Shown here: positions 42,919 through 52,291 of the stretch, piece by piece | Position numbering within the stretch: position 1 is the first letter of the stretch | Layout: each line of letters starts with the position of its first letter | NCBI RefSeq assembly: GCF_000620625.1 | Contig: NZ_JIAW01000029.1 | Span: forward strand, 16,001 to 80,000 | Origin: Mycobacterium sp. URHB0044 | GTDB taxonomy: Bacteria > Actinomycetota > Actinomycetes > Mycobacteriales > Mycobacteriaceae | Reading direction: 5' to 3' | Length of the DNA: 64,000 nt | Translations under genes and position numbers: made by a program | Notes under the pieces: model-generated | What the model saw: the letters and a program-made list of their open reading frames with translations, nothing else | Told to the model about the DNA's origin: nothing | Database searches by the model: none

Positions 42919-43770
42919 TCAGGCGGTGGGTAGCCGCAGTACGTAGCCGGCTTCCAGCGCCACCCACAGCGCGCCGTCGGGGCCGATGGCCAACCCGTGC
43001 GGCTCGCTGCCCGCGGGCAGGTCGATCGTGACGACTTCGCCGTCGGCGCTCACCTTGGCGACCTGGTCGGAGCCCCACAGGCTCACCCAGACCCCTCCGG
43101 TCGGATCGGCGACCACCGCGTGCGGCTTGCCTGGTAGGTCGAGTTCCTGGATCGCGTCGTCGGTGGGGATGCGGCCCAACTTCTCGGCGAGGATCGCGGC
43201 GAACCACACCGCGTCGTCATGTGTCGCGGCGATGCCGACGGGACCGGCCGCCTTCGTCGGCACCTCCCGGATGGTCAGCTCACCCGACGGCTCCAGCCGG
43301 CCGATCGAGTTGGCCGCATTCAGCGTGAACCACAATGCGCCGTCGGGCCCGGCCGTGATCATCGACGGCATGCCACCAGGGGCGGCGACGTCGGAGATCT
43401 CGCCGTCGAGGCCGATCCTTCCCACCACGCCCGACGTCATCGCGGTGAACCACATCGCCCCGTCCGGGCCCGCGGTGATGCCGAACGGCGCGCTGCCGCC
43501 CGCCAGTTCGAAGGCGCTGAGAGCACCGGCCGTGGTGATGCGGCCGATTCGGTCGTCACCGGCACGGGTGAACCAGAGCGCGCCGTCGGCGCCGGCCGCG
43601 ATGATCGACGGCTTGCACTGCGGCGCAACGGGATACACATCGAGGTCGCCGCGATCGGTGACCCTGGCGATCTCGCCGCTGTGCACCAGCGTCACCCACA
43701 TCGCACCGTCGGGCCCCGCGGTCAGCGCGTACGGCCCGCCGGCAACCTCGACTTCCAGGATGCCGCTCAC
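42919..43770 (-). CDS. Virginiamycin B lyase-like beta-propeller protein
   Basis: The 283-residue protein consists of about seven repeats of the type GPDGAMWFT...GRI, the blade pattern of the Vgb streptogramin lyase family. Vgb opens the thioester ring of streptogramin B antibiotics. The C-terminal HGLAIGPDGALWVALEAG keeps a histidine and a glutamate in the expected area, but I cannot verify all catalytic residues. There is no signal peptide. The GTG at 43770 overlaps the glgP stop (GTGA), so it is translated with glycogen phosphorylase, an odd partner. A regulatory or sugar-related beta-propeller role is an alternative. Confidence 0.75.
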   Translation of the reverse strand: MSGILEVEVAGGPYALTAGPDGAMWVTLVHSGEIARVTDRGDLDVYPVAPQCKPSIIAAGADGALWFTRAGDDRIGRITTAGALSAFELAGGSAPFGITAGPDGAMWFTAMTSGVVGRIGLDGEISDVAAPGGMPSMITAGPDGALWFTLNAANSIGRLEPSGELTIREVPTKAAGPVGIAATHDDAVWFAAILAEKLGRIPTDDAIQELDLPGKPHAVVADPTGGVWVSLWGSDQVAKVSADGEVVTIDLPAGSEPHGLAIGPDGALWVALEAGYVLRLPTA

Positions 43771-46376
43771 GCCAGCGTGACGAGGCCCAGCTCGTTGTCC
43801 GCGGCGAGCAGCGGGTGGTGCGGCAGCACGCGGACCGTGTAGCCCACCGGCCCGGCGACGGGCAGCGGTGTCGTCGTCGAGAACACGTCGTTGCCTCCGT
43901 CGGCCGTCTCGGTGTGGGCCATCGGCACGGTCGTCGGGTTCACCAGCGAGTCTCCGGCGTCCACCCGTCCGACGACGGCCTCGACGACGACCTCGTCGGG
44001 CCGCAGCCCCGCCAACTGCACGGTCGCGGTCAGAGTCAGCTGCGAGCCGAGCAGTGGTGTGTCCGGCAGTCCGTAGCTGTCCACGTCGGTGATCTGGATC
44101 TTCGGCCAGGCGTCGTGGGCCCGCTGGCGGTAGGAGGCCAGCTCGCGCGCCGCCCCGAAGGGGACGCCGTCGATGGGCTCGATGGTTCGGTGCAGCGACT
44201 GTGCGGCCGGCGCGTAGTACTTCTCGGTGTAGTCCCGCACCATCCGCGAGGCCAGCACCTTCGGTCCGAGCGTCTGCAGCGTGTGCCGCACCATCTCCAC
44301 CCAGCGCGTCGGGACGCCGTGCTCGTCGCGGTCGTAGAACTTGGTGGTGACCGAGTTCTCCAGCAGGTCGTAGAGCGCCGCGGCTTCGAGGTCGTCGCGG
44401 CGCGTCTCGTCGGTCAGGCCGTCGGCGGTCGGGATCTCCCAGCCGTTCTCGCCGTCGTACCACTCGTCCCACCAGCCGTCGCGGATCGACAGGTTCAGTC
44501 CACCGTTGAGCGCGCTCTTCATGCCCGACGTGCCACAGGCCTCCAGCGGGCGCAGCGGGTTGTTCAGCCACACGTCGCAACCCCAGTAGAGCAACCGCGC
44601 CATCGACATGTCGTAGTCGGGCAGGAATGCGATGCGGTGCCGGACCTCGGGCCGGTCGGCGAAGCGCACCACCTGCTGGATCAGCGCCTTGCCGCCGTCG
44701 TCGGCGGGGTGCGACTTGCCCGCGACGATCAGCTGAACCGGTCGCTTCTCGTCGAGCAGCAGCTTCTCGAGCTTCTCCGGATCACGCAGCATCAGCGTCA
44801 GCCGCTTGTACGTCGGGACCCTTCGGGCGAATCCAACGGTCAGCACGTTTGGATCGAACGCGGTTGCGGTCCAGCCCAATTCGGCTTCGGATGCGCCGCG
44901 CTCCAGCCACGACCGACGCAGCCGGGCCCGGACGTCGGCGATCAGCAGCTCCCGCAGCTGCGAGCGGATCCACCACAGGTGACCGGGGTCGACCTGCTGC
45001 AGCCGCTGCCAGGTATCGGCCTCGCTCAGCGAGTCGAGGTCGTCGCCGACGAGCTCACGTGCGAGTTCCACCCACTGCGGCGCCGCCCACGTCGGCGCGT
45101 GCACGCCGTTGGTGATCGACCCGATCGGCACCTCGCCGGTGTCGAATCCGTCCCACAACTCGTTGAACATGCCCCGGCTGACCCGGCCATGCAGCAGCGA
45201 CACCCCGTTGGCGCGCTGCGCCAACCGCAGGCCCATGTGCGCCATGTTGAACTTCGACGGATCGTCCTCTGCACCGAACGCGACGATGCGGTCCAGCGGT
45301 ACGCCAGGAAGCAACTGGGAACTCGCGCCAGACGGACTGCCGGGCGGACTGCCGAAGTAGTGCTTGACCATCTCCACGGGGAACCGGTCGATGCCCGCGG
45401 GCACCGGCGTGTGGGTGGTGAACACCGTGCTGGACCGCACCACGGTCAGCGCGGTGTCGAAGTCGAGGCCGCCGTCGGTGACGAGTTCGCGGATGCGCTC
45501 GACGCCGAGGAAGCCGGCGTGTCCCTCGTTCATGTGGAACACCTGCGGCTCGGGCAACCCCTCGACGGCGGTGAAGGCGCGGATGGCGCGCACGCCGCCG
45601 ATGCCCGCGAGGATCTCCTGTTTGATCCGATGTTCCTGGTCGCCGCCGTAGAGCCGGTCGGTCACGCCGCGCAGGTCGTGCTCGGTTTCCGGGATGTCGG
45701 AGTCCAACAGCAGCAAGGGAATTCGCCCGACCTGCGCTATCCAGACCCTGGCATTGAGTTCGGCCGAGTCGGGCAGTGCGAGTGAAACCAGGACCGGCTC
45801 GCCCTTCGCGTCGGTGAGCAGCCGCAGCGGCAGGCCCTGCGGGTCGAGCGACGGGTAGTTCTCGTGCTGCCAACCGTCGGCGGTCAGCGACTGCCGGAAG
45901 TAGCCGGACCGGTAGTACAGACCGACGGCGATCAGTGGCAAGCCCAGGTCCGACGCCGACTTCAAGTGGTCGCCCGCCAGAATGCCGAGGCCGCCCGAGT
46001 AGTTCGGCAATACCTCGGCGACGCCGAACTCCATCGAGAAGTAGGCGATCCCGGTGGGAAGCGACTCACCGGCGGCGGCGCGCTCCTGGTACCACATCGG
46101 CCGGGTCAGATACGTGTCCAACTCCGCGGCAAGGTGGTCCAGCCTGGCCAGGAACGCTTCGTCGACCGCCAGCTCGTCCAGTCGCTTCGGGCTGACCGCG
46201 CCGAGCAGTGCGACCGGGTCGCCACCCGCCTGGTTCCACAGCTCCGAATCGATGGCGGCGAACAGATCCTGTGTGGGCTTGTCCCAGGACCACCGCAGGT
46301 TGATCGACAGTCTCTCCAGCGCGACGAGACGTTCGGGCAAATGCGTGCGGACGGTGAACCGGCGGAGGGCTTTCAC
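43767..46376 (-). CDS. glgP: Alpha-glucan (glycogen) phosphorylase
   Basis: This 869-residue phosphorylase releases glucose-1-phosphate from alpha-1,4-glucans. It has SMEFGVAEVLPNYSGGLGILAGDHLKSA-like sequence near residues 115-145, the EACGTSGMKSALNGG region bearing the PLP lysine, and a C-terminal beta-sandwich extension. It is the long actinobacterial GlgP type (Rv1328). GTG at 46376 is the start. It is divergent from glgE across a 231-bp region, consistent with shared glucan metabolism control. Confidence 0.94.
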   Translation of the reverse strand: MKALRRFTVRTHLPERLVALERLSINLRWSWDKPTQDLFAAIDSELWNQAGGDPVALLGAVSPKRLDELAVDEAFLARLDHLAAELDTYLTRPMWYQERAAAGESLPTGIAYFSMEFGVAEVLPNYSGGLGILAGDHLKSASDLGLPLIAVGLYYRSGYFRQSLTADGWQHENYPSLDPQGLPLRLLTDAKGEPVLVSLALPDSAELNARVWIAQVGRIPLLLLDSDIPETEHDLRGVTDRLYGGDQEHRIKQEILAGIGGVRAIRAFTAVEGLPEPQVFHMNEGHAGFLGVERIRELVTDGGLDFDTALTVVRSSTVFTTHTPVPAGIDRFPVEMVKHYFGSPPGSPSGASSQLLPGVPLDRIVAFGAEDDPSKFNMAHMGLRLAQRANGVSLLHGRVSRGMFNELWDGFDTGEVPIGSITNGVHAPTWAAPQWVELARELVGDDLDSLSEADTWQRLQQVDPGHLWWIRSQLRELLIADVRARLRRSWLERGASEAELGWTATAFDPNVLTVGFARRVPTYKRLTLMLRDPEKLEKLLLDEKRPVQLIVAGKSHPADDGGKALIQQVVRFADRPEVRHRIAFLPDYDMSMARLLYWGCDVWLNNPLRPLEACGTSGMKSALNGGLNLSIRDGWWDEWYDGENGWEIPTADGLTDETRRDDLEAAALYDLLENSVTTKFYDRDEHGVPTRWVEMVRHTLQTLGPKVLASRMVRDYTEKYYAPAAQSLHRTIEPIDGVPFGAARELASYRQRAHDAWPKIQITDVDSYGLPDTPLLGSQLTLTATVQLAGLRPDEVVVEAVVGRVDAGDSLVNPTTVPMAHTETADGGNDVFSTTTPLPVAGPVGYTVRVLPHHPLLAADNELGLVTLA

Positions 46377-46416
46377 GTGGCTTCACCTTACTGACAAATC
46401 CCGCGGGTGCAGCCAC

Positions 46417-46470
46417 GAGCGCTTGCGCAAAGAGCAGAGGGCTCGACTGAGCACTTGCACGAAGACGAGC
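46417..46470. repeat. Imperfect tandem direct repeat in the glgP-glgE promoter region
   Basis: Two related units lie at 46417-46435 (GAGCGCTTGCGCAAAGAGC) and 46449-46470 (beginning GAGCACTTGCACGAAGA), 32 bp apart start to start. They lie 41 bases or more from the glgP start and about 138 bases before the glgE start. They may be a regulatory repeat or copies of a dispersed intergenic motif. Confidence 0.55.
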
Positions 46471-46607
46471 GGACCACTTCATGCGGCATTACATCGGGCC
46501 CATTGGGTTGAGCCGGACACTACGGTGGGTATAGGCGCGACGAGGCTTTGAAACGAAACAGACGACAGCGCGCGGCCCTGGGCCGCGCCGGCGTTAGGAG
46601 TTGGGTG

Positions 46608-48695
46608 GTGGCCGGTCGTATCGAGATCGACGACGTCGTGCCAGTGGTCTCCGGTGGCCGCTTCCCGGCCAAGGCCGTGGTCGGCGAGGTTGTTCCGGTG
46701 AAGGCAACGGTGTGGCGGGAGGGCCACGATGCCGTCGCGGCCACGCTGGTCGTGCGATATCACGGCACCGCCTATCCGCGGCTGGCGAAGGCACCGGTGG
46801 GCGCCGTCCCGCAGGTGGAGGCAGTCCCGATCGAGACGGTCGTCGGTGCCACTCCGAAGATCAAGCCGCAGCAGTTGCCGATGACGCCCGGCCGCACCCC
46901 CGACGTCCTGCACGGGCAGTTCACGCCCGATGCCGTTGGGCTGTGGACGTTCCGGGTGGATGGCTGGGGTGACCCGCTGGCGACGTGGCGCAAGAACGTC
47001 ACCGCCAAACTGGATGCCGGCCAGGGCGAGTCCGAGCTCTCCAACGACCTGCTGATCGGCGCCCAACTACTGGAGCGCGCCGCCACGGGCGTGCCGCGCC
47101 AGGACCGCTATCCGCTGATCGACGCGGCGGCACGGCTGCGTGAGCCGGGTGACCCGTTCGCCCGTGCGGGCGCGGCACTTGCACCCGAGGTGACCGACCT
47201 CCTGCGGCTCTATCCGCTCCGCGAATTACTCACGCGCGGCGAGCAATACGGCGTGTGGGTGGACCGTCCGCTGGCCCGCTTCAGCGCCTGGTACGAGATG
47301 TTCCCGAGGAGCACCGGCGGCTGGGACGGCAAGGGCAAACCGGTACACGGAACGTTCGCCACTGCCAGCAAGGCGCTGCCCCGCATCGCGAAGATGGGCT
47401 TCGACATCGTGTACCTGCCGCCGATCCACCCGATCGGCAAGGTGCACCGCAAGGGCAGGAACAACAGCGTGACGGCGGCACCGACCGACGTCGGGTCACC
47501 CTGGGCGATCGGCAGCGACGAGGGTGGGCACGACGCGGTGCATCCGGACCTCGGCACCATCGAGGACTTCGACGACTTCGTCGGCGCCGCACGCGACCAG
47601 GGCCTCGAGGTCGCGCTCGACCTGGCGCTGCAGTGTGCTCCCGACCACCCGTGGGCCAAGGAACATCCCGAGTGGTTCACGGTGCTGCCCGACGGCACCA
47701 TCGCCTACGCGGAGAACCCGCCGAAGAAGTATCAGGACATCTACCCGATCAACTTCGACAACGACCCGGCCGGGATCTATCACGAGGTGCTGCGTGTCGT
47801 GCGATTCTGGATGTCGCACGGCGTCAAGGTCTTCCGCGTCGACAACCCGCACACCAAGCCACCCAACTTCTGGGCGTGGCTGATCGGCGAGGCCAAGAAC
47901 GACGACCCGGACGTGCTGTTCCTGGCAGAGGCGTTCACGCGACCGGCCCGGCTGTTCGGGCTGGCGAAACTCGGCTTCACCCAGTCGTATACGTACTACA
48001 CATGGCGCACGGCGAAGTGGGAGCTCGCGGAATTCGGCGAGCAGATCGCCGAACACGCCGACTACGCGCGCCAGAACCTGTGGCCCAACACGCCGGACAT
48101 CCTGCACGAAAGCCTCCAACACGGGGGCCCTGGGATGTTCGCGATCCGCGCCGTGATGGCCGCGACCATGAGTTCGGCGTGGGGCGTCTACTCCGGTTAC
48201 GAGTTGTTCGAGCACCGGCCGGTCCGCGAGGGCAGCGAGGAATATCTCGACTCGGAGAAGTACGAACTGCGGCCCCGCGACTTCGACGCCGCGTTGACCG
48301 GCGGCGAATCGTTGGAACCGTTCTTGACGCGGCTCAACGAGATTCGGCATGTGCACCCTGCATTGAGCCAGCTACGCACCATAAAGTTCCACGCCATCGA
48401 CAACGACGCGCTGCTGGCCTACAGCAAGTTCGACCCGGTCACCGGCGACTGCGTCCTGGTCGTCGTGACCCTCAACGCGTTCGGTCCCGAGGAAGCCACC
48501 ATCTGGCTCGACATGGAGGCCCTCGGGATGGACCCCTATGACCGGTTCTGGGTGCGCGACGAGGTGACCGGCGACGAATATCAGTGGGGGCAAGCAAATT
48601 ACGTACGCATCGATCCCGCGAGGTCGGTCGCGCACATCCTGAACATGCCGCAAGTACCCAACGAGAAGCGGCTCAACCTGCTGCGGAGGGAATGA
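46608..48695 (+). CDS. glgE: Alpha-1,4-glucan:maltose-1-phosphate maltosyltransferase
   Basis: GlgE extends alpha-glucan with maltose-1-phosphate in the capsule/trehalose-linked route. The 695-residue protein has GRIEIDDVVPVVSGGRFP at the start, WYEMFPRSTGG, PPIHPIG, the catalytic VFRVDNPHTKPPNFW (nucleophile Asp) and FLAEAFTRP (acid/base Glu). The GTG at 46608 follows AGGAG (46596-46600) by seven bases; an equally plausible GTG is at 46605, and a frame opening at 46548 lacks a site. It is followed by glgB. Confidence 0.95.
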   Translation: MAGRIEIDDVVPVVSGGRFPAKAVVGEVVPVKATVWREGHDAVAATLVVRYHGTAYPRLAKAPVGAVPQVEAVPIETVVGATPKIKPQQLPMTPGRTPDVLHGQFTPDAVGLWTFRVDGWGDPLATWRKNVTAKLDAGQGESELSNDLLIGAQLLERAATGVPRQDRYPLIDAAARLREPGDPFARAGAALAPEVTDLLRLYPLRELLTRGEQYGVWVDRPLARFSAWYEMFPRSTGGWDGKGKPVHGTFATASKALPRIAKMGFDIVYLPPIHPIGKVHRKGRNNSVTAAPTDVGSPWAIGSDEGGHDAVHPDLGTIEDFDDFVGAARDQGLEVALDLALQCAPDHPWAKEHPEWFTVLPDGTIAYAENPPKKYQDIYPINFDNDPAGIYHEVLRVVRFWMSHGVKVFRVDNPHTKPPNFWAWLIGEAKNDDPDVLFLAEAFTRPARLFGLAKLGFTQSYTYYTWRTAKWELAEFGEQIAEHADYARQNLWPNTPDILHESLQHGGPGMFAIRAVMAATMSSAWGVYSGYELFEHRPVREGSEEYLDSEKYELRPRDFDAALTGGESLEPFLTRLNEIRHVHPALSQLRTIKFHAIDNDALLAYSKFDPVTGDCVLVVVTLNAFGPEEATIWLDMEALGMDPYDRFWVRDEVTGDEYQWGQANYVRIDPARSVAHILNMPQVPNEKRLNLLRRE

Positions 48696-48700
48696 CGCAC

Positions 48701-50905
48701 ATGACCCGCACGAAAGCGGTTACCAGCCAACACCTTCGGCCCGACGACCGGGACCTCGACCGGTTGCGCGCCGGGGAACACCACGACCCGCACTCGATCC
48801 TGGGTGCGCACGAATACGAAGACCACACCGTGATTCGTGCGTTGCGACCCTGGGCCACCGAGGTGGTCGCACTGATCGGCGGCGAACGCTACCCCTTCAC
48901 GCACGTGGAATCGGGCCTGTTCGCGGTGGCCGTGCCGTTCACGGGTTTGATCGACTACCGGCTCGAAATCAGCTACCCCGGTGGCGACTCCCCCGTCGTG
49001 CACACCACGGCCGACCCCTACCGCTTCCTGCCGACGGTGGGCGAGATGGACCAGCACCTGTTCGCCGAGGGCCGCCACGAGCGGCTGTGGGAGATGCTCG
49101 GTGCCCACCCGCGCAGCTTCACCACTCCCGACGGCGTCGTGGACGGGGTGTCGTTCGCCGTCTGGGCGCCGAATGCCAAGGGCGTCAGCCTGATCGGCGA
49201 GTTCAACCACTGGGAGGGTGACGGGGCGCCCATGCGCGTGCTCGGCTCCTCCGGCATCTGGGAGGTCTTCTGGCCCGGCTTCCCGACCGACGGCCTGTAC
49301 AAGTTCCGGGTGCACGGCATCGACGGGTCGGTCGTCGACCGCGCCGATCCGATGGCCTTCGCCACCGAGGTACCACCGCAGACGGCGTCGAGGGTGACGA
49401 CCAGCCGCTACACCTGGGAAGACGGCGACTGGATGGGCGAGCGCGCCCTGAAGAACCCGGTCTTCGAACCGATGAGCACCTACGAGGTGCACCTGCTGTC
49501 GTGGCGGCCCGGGCTGAACTACCGCCAGTTGGCAGAAGAGCTCACCGAATACGTTCTGGAACAGGGCTTCACGCACGTCGAGTTGCTGCCCGTCGCCGAG
49601 CACCCGTTCGGCCCGTCGTGGGGCTACCAGGTCACGTCGTACTACGCTCCGACCTCGCGACTGGGCTCACCCGACGACTTCCGCTTCCTCGTCGACACAC
49701 TGCATCAGGCCGGCATCGGCGTCATCGTCGACTGGGTGCCCGCCCACTTCCCCAAGGACGCCTGGGCGCTCGGCCGGTTCGACGGCACGCCGCTCTACGA
49801 GCACTCCGATCCCCGGCGTGGTGAGCAACTCGACTGGGGCACATACGTCTTCGACTTCGGCAGGCCCGAGGTGCGCAACTTCCTGGTGGCCAACGCGCTG
49901 TACTGGCTGCAGGAGTACCACGTCGACGGCCTGCGCGTGGATGCCGTCGCCTCGATGCTCTACCTCGACTACTCACGCCCCGCAGGCGGATGGACGCCCA
50001 ACGTGCACGGCGGACGGGAGAACCTCGAAGCGGTCCAGTTCCTGCAGGAGATGAACGCGACCGTGCACAAGGTTGCACCCGGCATCGTCACCGTCGCCGA
50101 GGAATCCACGTCGTGGCCGGGCGTCACGCGACCGACCAGCCTTGGCGGACTTGGTTTCTCGATGAAGTGGAACATGGGCTGGATGAACGACACGCTGGCG
50201 TTCATCAGCCGCGACCCGATTCACCGCAGTTACCACCACCACGAGATCACGTTCTCGATGCTCTATGCGTTCAGCGAGAACTTCGTGCTGCCGGTCAGCC
50301 ACGACGAGGTGGTGCACGGCAAGGGCACGCTGTGGGGCCGGATGCCCGGCAACGACCACACCAAGGCCGCGGGGCTGCGCGGCCTGCTGGCCTACCAGTG
50401 GGCCCACCCTGGCAAGCAGCTGCTGTTCATGGGCCAGGAGTTCGGCCAACGTGCCGAGTGGTCCGAGGAGCGGGGAGTGGACTGGTACCAACTCGGCGAG
50501 GAGAGCTTCTCGACGGGCATCCAGCGGATGGTGCGCGACATCAACGGCATCTACCGCAGCCGGCGCGCGCTGTGGTCACGCGACAACAGCCACGAGGGCT
50601 ATTCCTGGATCGACGCCAACGACTCGGCCAACAACGTGCTGAGCTTCCTGCGCTACGGCGACGACGGCTCGGTGCTGGCCTGCGTGTTCAACTTCTCGGG
50701 CTCCGAGCACAGTCGCTACCAGTTGGGCCTGCCACATGCGGGTACGTGGCGCGAGGTGCTCAACACCGACGCCACCGTCTACAACGGCGCCGGAATCGGC
50801 AACTACGGTGCGGTCGAGGCCACCGACGAGCCGTGGCACGGCCGGCCGGCTTCCGCAGTGATGGTGCTGCCCCCGTTGGCCGCGCTCTGGTTCGAACCCG
50901 CGTAG
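48701..50905 (+). CDS. glgB: 1,4-alpha-glucan branching enzyme
   Basis: GlgB makes the alpha-1,6 branches of the glucan produced by GlgE. The 734-residue protein has an N-terminal carbohydrate-binding region (HHDPHSILGAHEY), WAPNAKGVSLIGEFN, the nucleophile in GLRVDAVASMLYLDY and the acid/base Glu in VAEESTSWPG. The ATG at 48701 was chosen because GGAGGG (48685-48690) is ten bases upstream; the in-frame ATG at 48692 is too close. It follows glgE directly, as in M. tuberculosis (Rv1326c). Confidence 0.95.
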   Translation: MTRTKAVTSQHLRPDDRDLDRLRAGEHHDPHSILGAHEYEDHTVIRALRPWATEVVALIGGERYPFTHVESGLFAVAVPFTGLIDYRLEISYPGGDSPVVHTTADPYRFLPTVGEMDQHLFAEGRHERLWEMLGAHPRSFTTPDGVVDGVSFAVWAPNAKGVSLIGEFNHWEGDGAPMRVLGSSGIWEVFWPGFPTDGLYKFRVHGIDGSVVDRADPMAFATEVPPQTASRVTTSRYTWEDGDWMGERALKNPVFEPMSTYEVHLLSWRPGLNYRQLAEELTEYVLEQGFTHVELLPVAEHPFGPSWGYQVTSYYAPTSRLGSPDDFRFLVDTLHQAGIGVIVDWVPAHFPKDAWALGRFDGTPLYEHSDPRRGEQLDWGTYVFDFGRPEVRNFLVANALYWLQEYHVDGLRVDAVASMLYLDYSRPAGGWTPNVHGGRENLEAVQFLQEMNATVHKVAPGIVTVAEESTSWPGVTRPTSLGGLGFSMKWNMGWMNDTLAFISRDPIHRSYHHHEITFSMLYAFSENFVLPVSHDEVVHGKGTLWGRMPGNDHTKAAGLRGLLAYQWAHPGKQLLFMGQEFGQRAEWSEERGVDWYQLGEESFSTGIQRMVRDINGIYRSRRALWSRDNSHEGYSWIDANDSANNVLSFLRYGDDGSVLACVFNFSGSEHSRYQLGLPHAGTWREVLNTDATVYNGAGIGNYGAVEATDEPWHGRPASAVMVLPPLAALWFEPA

Positions 50906-50909
50906 ACCG

Positions 50910-51800
50910 TCAGTACAGCGCGTTGGCGAGGTTGCGGCGGCCCGCGATGACTGCCGGATCGGCCGGATCGAACAGGTCGAACAACTCGATCAGGCGGGTC
51001 CGCACGGTCGTACGCTCGTCGCCCGACGTCCGCTTCACCAGCGCGATCAAGCGCTCGAAGGCCGCAATGACGTCCTGCTGCAGGATCTCGACGTCCGCGG
51101 CGGCGAAGGCGGCGTCGATGTCGTCGGGTGCGGCGTCGGCGACGGCAACGGCATCGGGACGCTGGACCGTCGCGCGTTGCAGGAAGGCGATCTGACGGAC
51201 GGCGCCCTTGGCCTCGGCATGGTTGGGCCTGGCCTGCAGGATCGCCTCGTATGCGGCGAGCGCGGCATCGAAGTCGCCTGCGTCCAGATGCTCACGCGCC
51301 TTGGCGAGTTCGGGATCCACCTCTTCGGCGTCGTCGGGCCCGCCTTCCAGCTTGCCCGCGGTGGCGTCCAGCAGCGAGTCGATCCAGCGACGCAGTTGCT
51401 CCGGCGGTTGCACGCCCTGGAAGCTGGACAGCGGCTGACCACCGGCCAACGCGATCACGGTCGGGACGGCCTGCGCGCCGAACATCTGCGCCACCCGCGG
51501 CACGGTGTCGACGTTGACCGTCGTCAGCGCCCACTTGCCGCGGTCGGCGTCCGCCAGTGCGGCTAGCGCCTGGCCAAGTTGCGCGCTGGCCTCGCTGCGG
51601 GGCGACCACAGCAGCACGACGACGGGGACCTGACTGGACCTGACCAGCACCTCGGCTTCGAGGTTGGCTTCGGTGATCTCCACGCCGCCTGGCGCACCGG
51701 CGGCGGGTGCGCTGCCCTCGCGGGCGGGAGGCTGCTTGAGAGCCGACAAATCGACCGCGCCGGCCAAGCCGGCGCCCATGGAAGGTCGTGGACGCGTCAC
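50910..51800 (-). CDS. Thioredoxin-fold / TPR co-chaperone-like protein (Rv1324 homologue)
   Basis: The 296-residue protein has an N-terminal thioredoxin fold in which the CxxC is replaced by WSPRSEA, so it cannot be a thiol oxidoreductase. The C-terminal half contains a helical repeat (AREHLDAGDFDAALAAYEAIL, EAKGAVRQIAFL). It resembles YbbN/CnoX proteins, which act as chaperone holdases. A GTG at 51800 matches the start of Rv1324. It is convergent with glgB by 4 bases. Confidence 0.88.
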   Translation of the reverse strand: MTRPRPSMGAGLAGAVDLSALKQPPAREGSAPAAGAPGGVEITEANLEAEVLVRSSQVPVVVLLWSPRSEASAQLGQALAALADADRGKWALTTVNVDTVPRVAQMFGAQAVPTVIALAGGQPLSSFQGVQPPEQLRRWIDSLLDATAGKLEGGPDDAEEVDPELAKAREHLDAGDFDAALAAYEAILQARPNHAEAKGAVRQIAFLQRATVQRPDAVAVADAAPDDIDAAFAAADVEILQQDVIAAFERLIALVKRTSGDERTTVRTRLIELFDLFDPADPAVIAGRRNLANALY

Positions 51801-51813
51801 GATCTCAAGTCTG

Positions 51814-52215
51814 TCACGTCGTTCCGGACGTCGACGGAGCCGGTACATCCTCCGTCCGGGCGCCCAGGCGGCCGGTGCGATCCGCCCATATGAGGAAGAT
51901 CACACTGGCGAGCGGCACGATGCTCGCCAGCAATGCGAGCAGCCAGGTCGAAAGCCGCCACTTGTACGCCATTCCGACCAGTACGGCGATGACCACGAAC
52001 GCGATGAAGATCAGCCCGTGGGCCATGCCGAAGATCTTCACGCCGATCTCGGTCCGCGGGCTGCCCAGGTACTTGAAGTACATCCCGGTGAGCAGCCCCA
52101 CCCAGCTGACGGCCTCCGCCAACGCGACGAGCCGGAACCATCCGGCGACACCGCCGAACCGGCTTTCGGGGCCTTCCGCTCCTGCCCTCCGAAGGCGATC
52201 AAACGTACTTGTCAT
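51814..52215 (-). CDS. DUF3817 membrane protein (second copy)
   Basis: The 133-residue protein has three hydrophobic segments (ALAEAVSWVGLLTGMYFKY, MAHGLIFIAFVVIAVLVG, WLLALLASIVPLASVIFLIW) in the arrangement of DUF3817. It differs from the DUF3817 protein at 28259-28642, which lacks its soluble N-terminus. It lies 13 bases upstream of the thioredoxin-fold gene on the same strand, between that gene and fadA4. The function is unknown. Confidence 0.85.
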   Translation of the reverse strand: MTSTFDRLRRAGAEGPESRFGGVAGWFRLVALAEAVSWVGLLTGMYFKYLGSPRTEIGVKIFGMAHGLIFIAFVVIAVLVGMAYKWRLSTWLLALLASIVPLASVIFLIWADRTGRLGARTEDVPAPSTSGTT

Positions 52216-52291
52216 GGCGCCATTGTGCCCGAACGCAGCGTCAGCTACTACGCAGCGTCGTTTTGGGCGTAGTTGTCGTACGGCGTCAACG

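Noticed and set aside
43815..45785. Plus-strand frame of 656 codons
   Set aside because: It lies opposite glgP, whose PLP and catalytic motifs are intact; the frame has shadow composition and no family motif.
52247..52273. Small hairpin (ACTACGC/GCGTAGT) downstream of fadA4
   Set aside because: The stem is only seven bases with no T-run; it could be chance and was not listed as a terminator.
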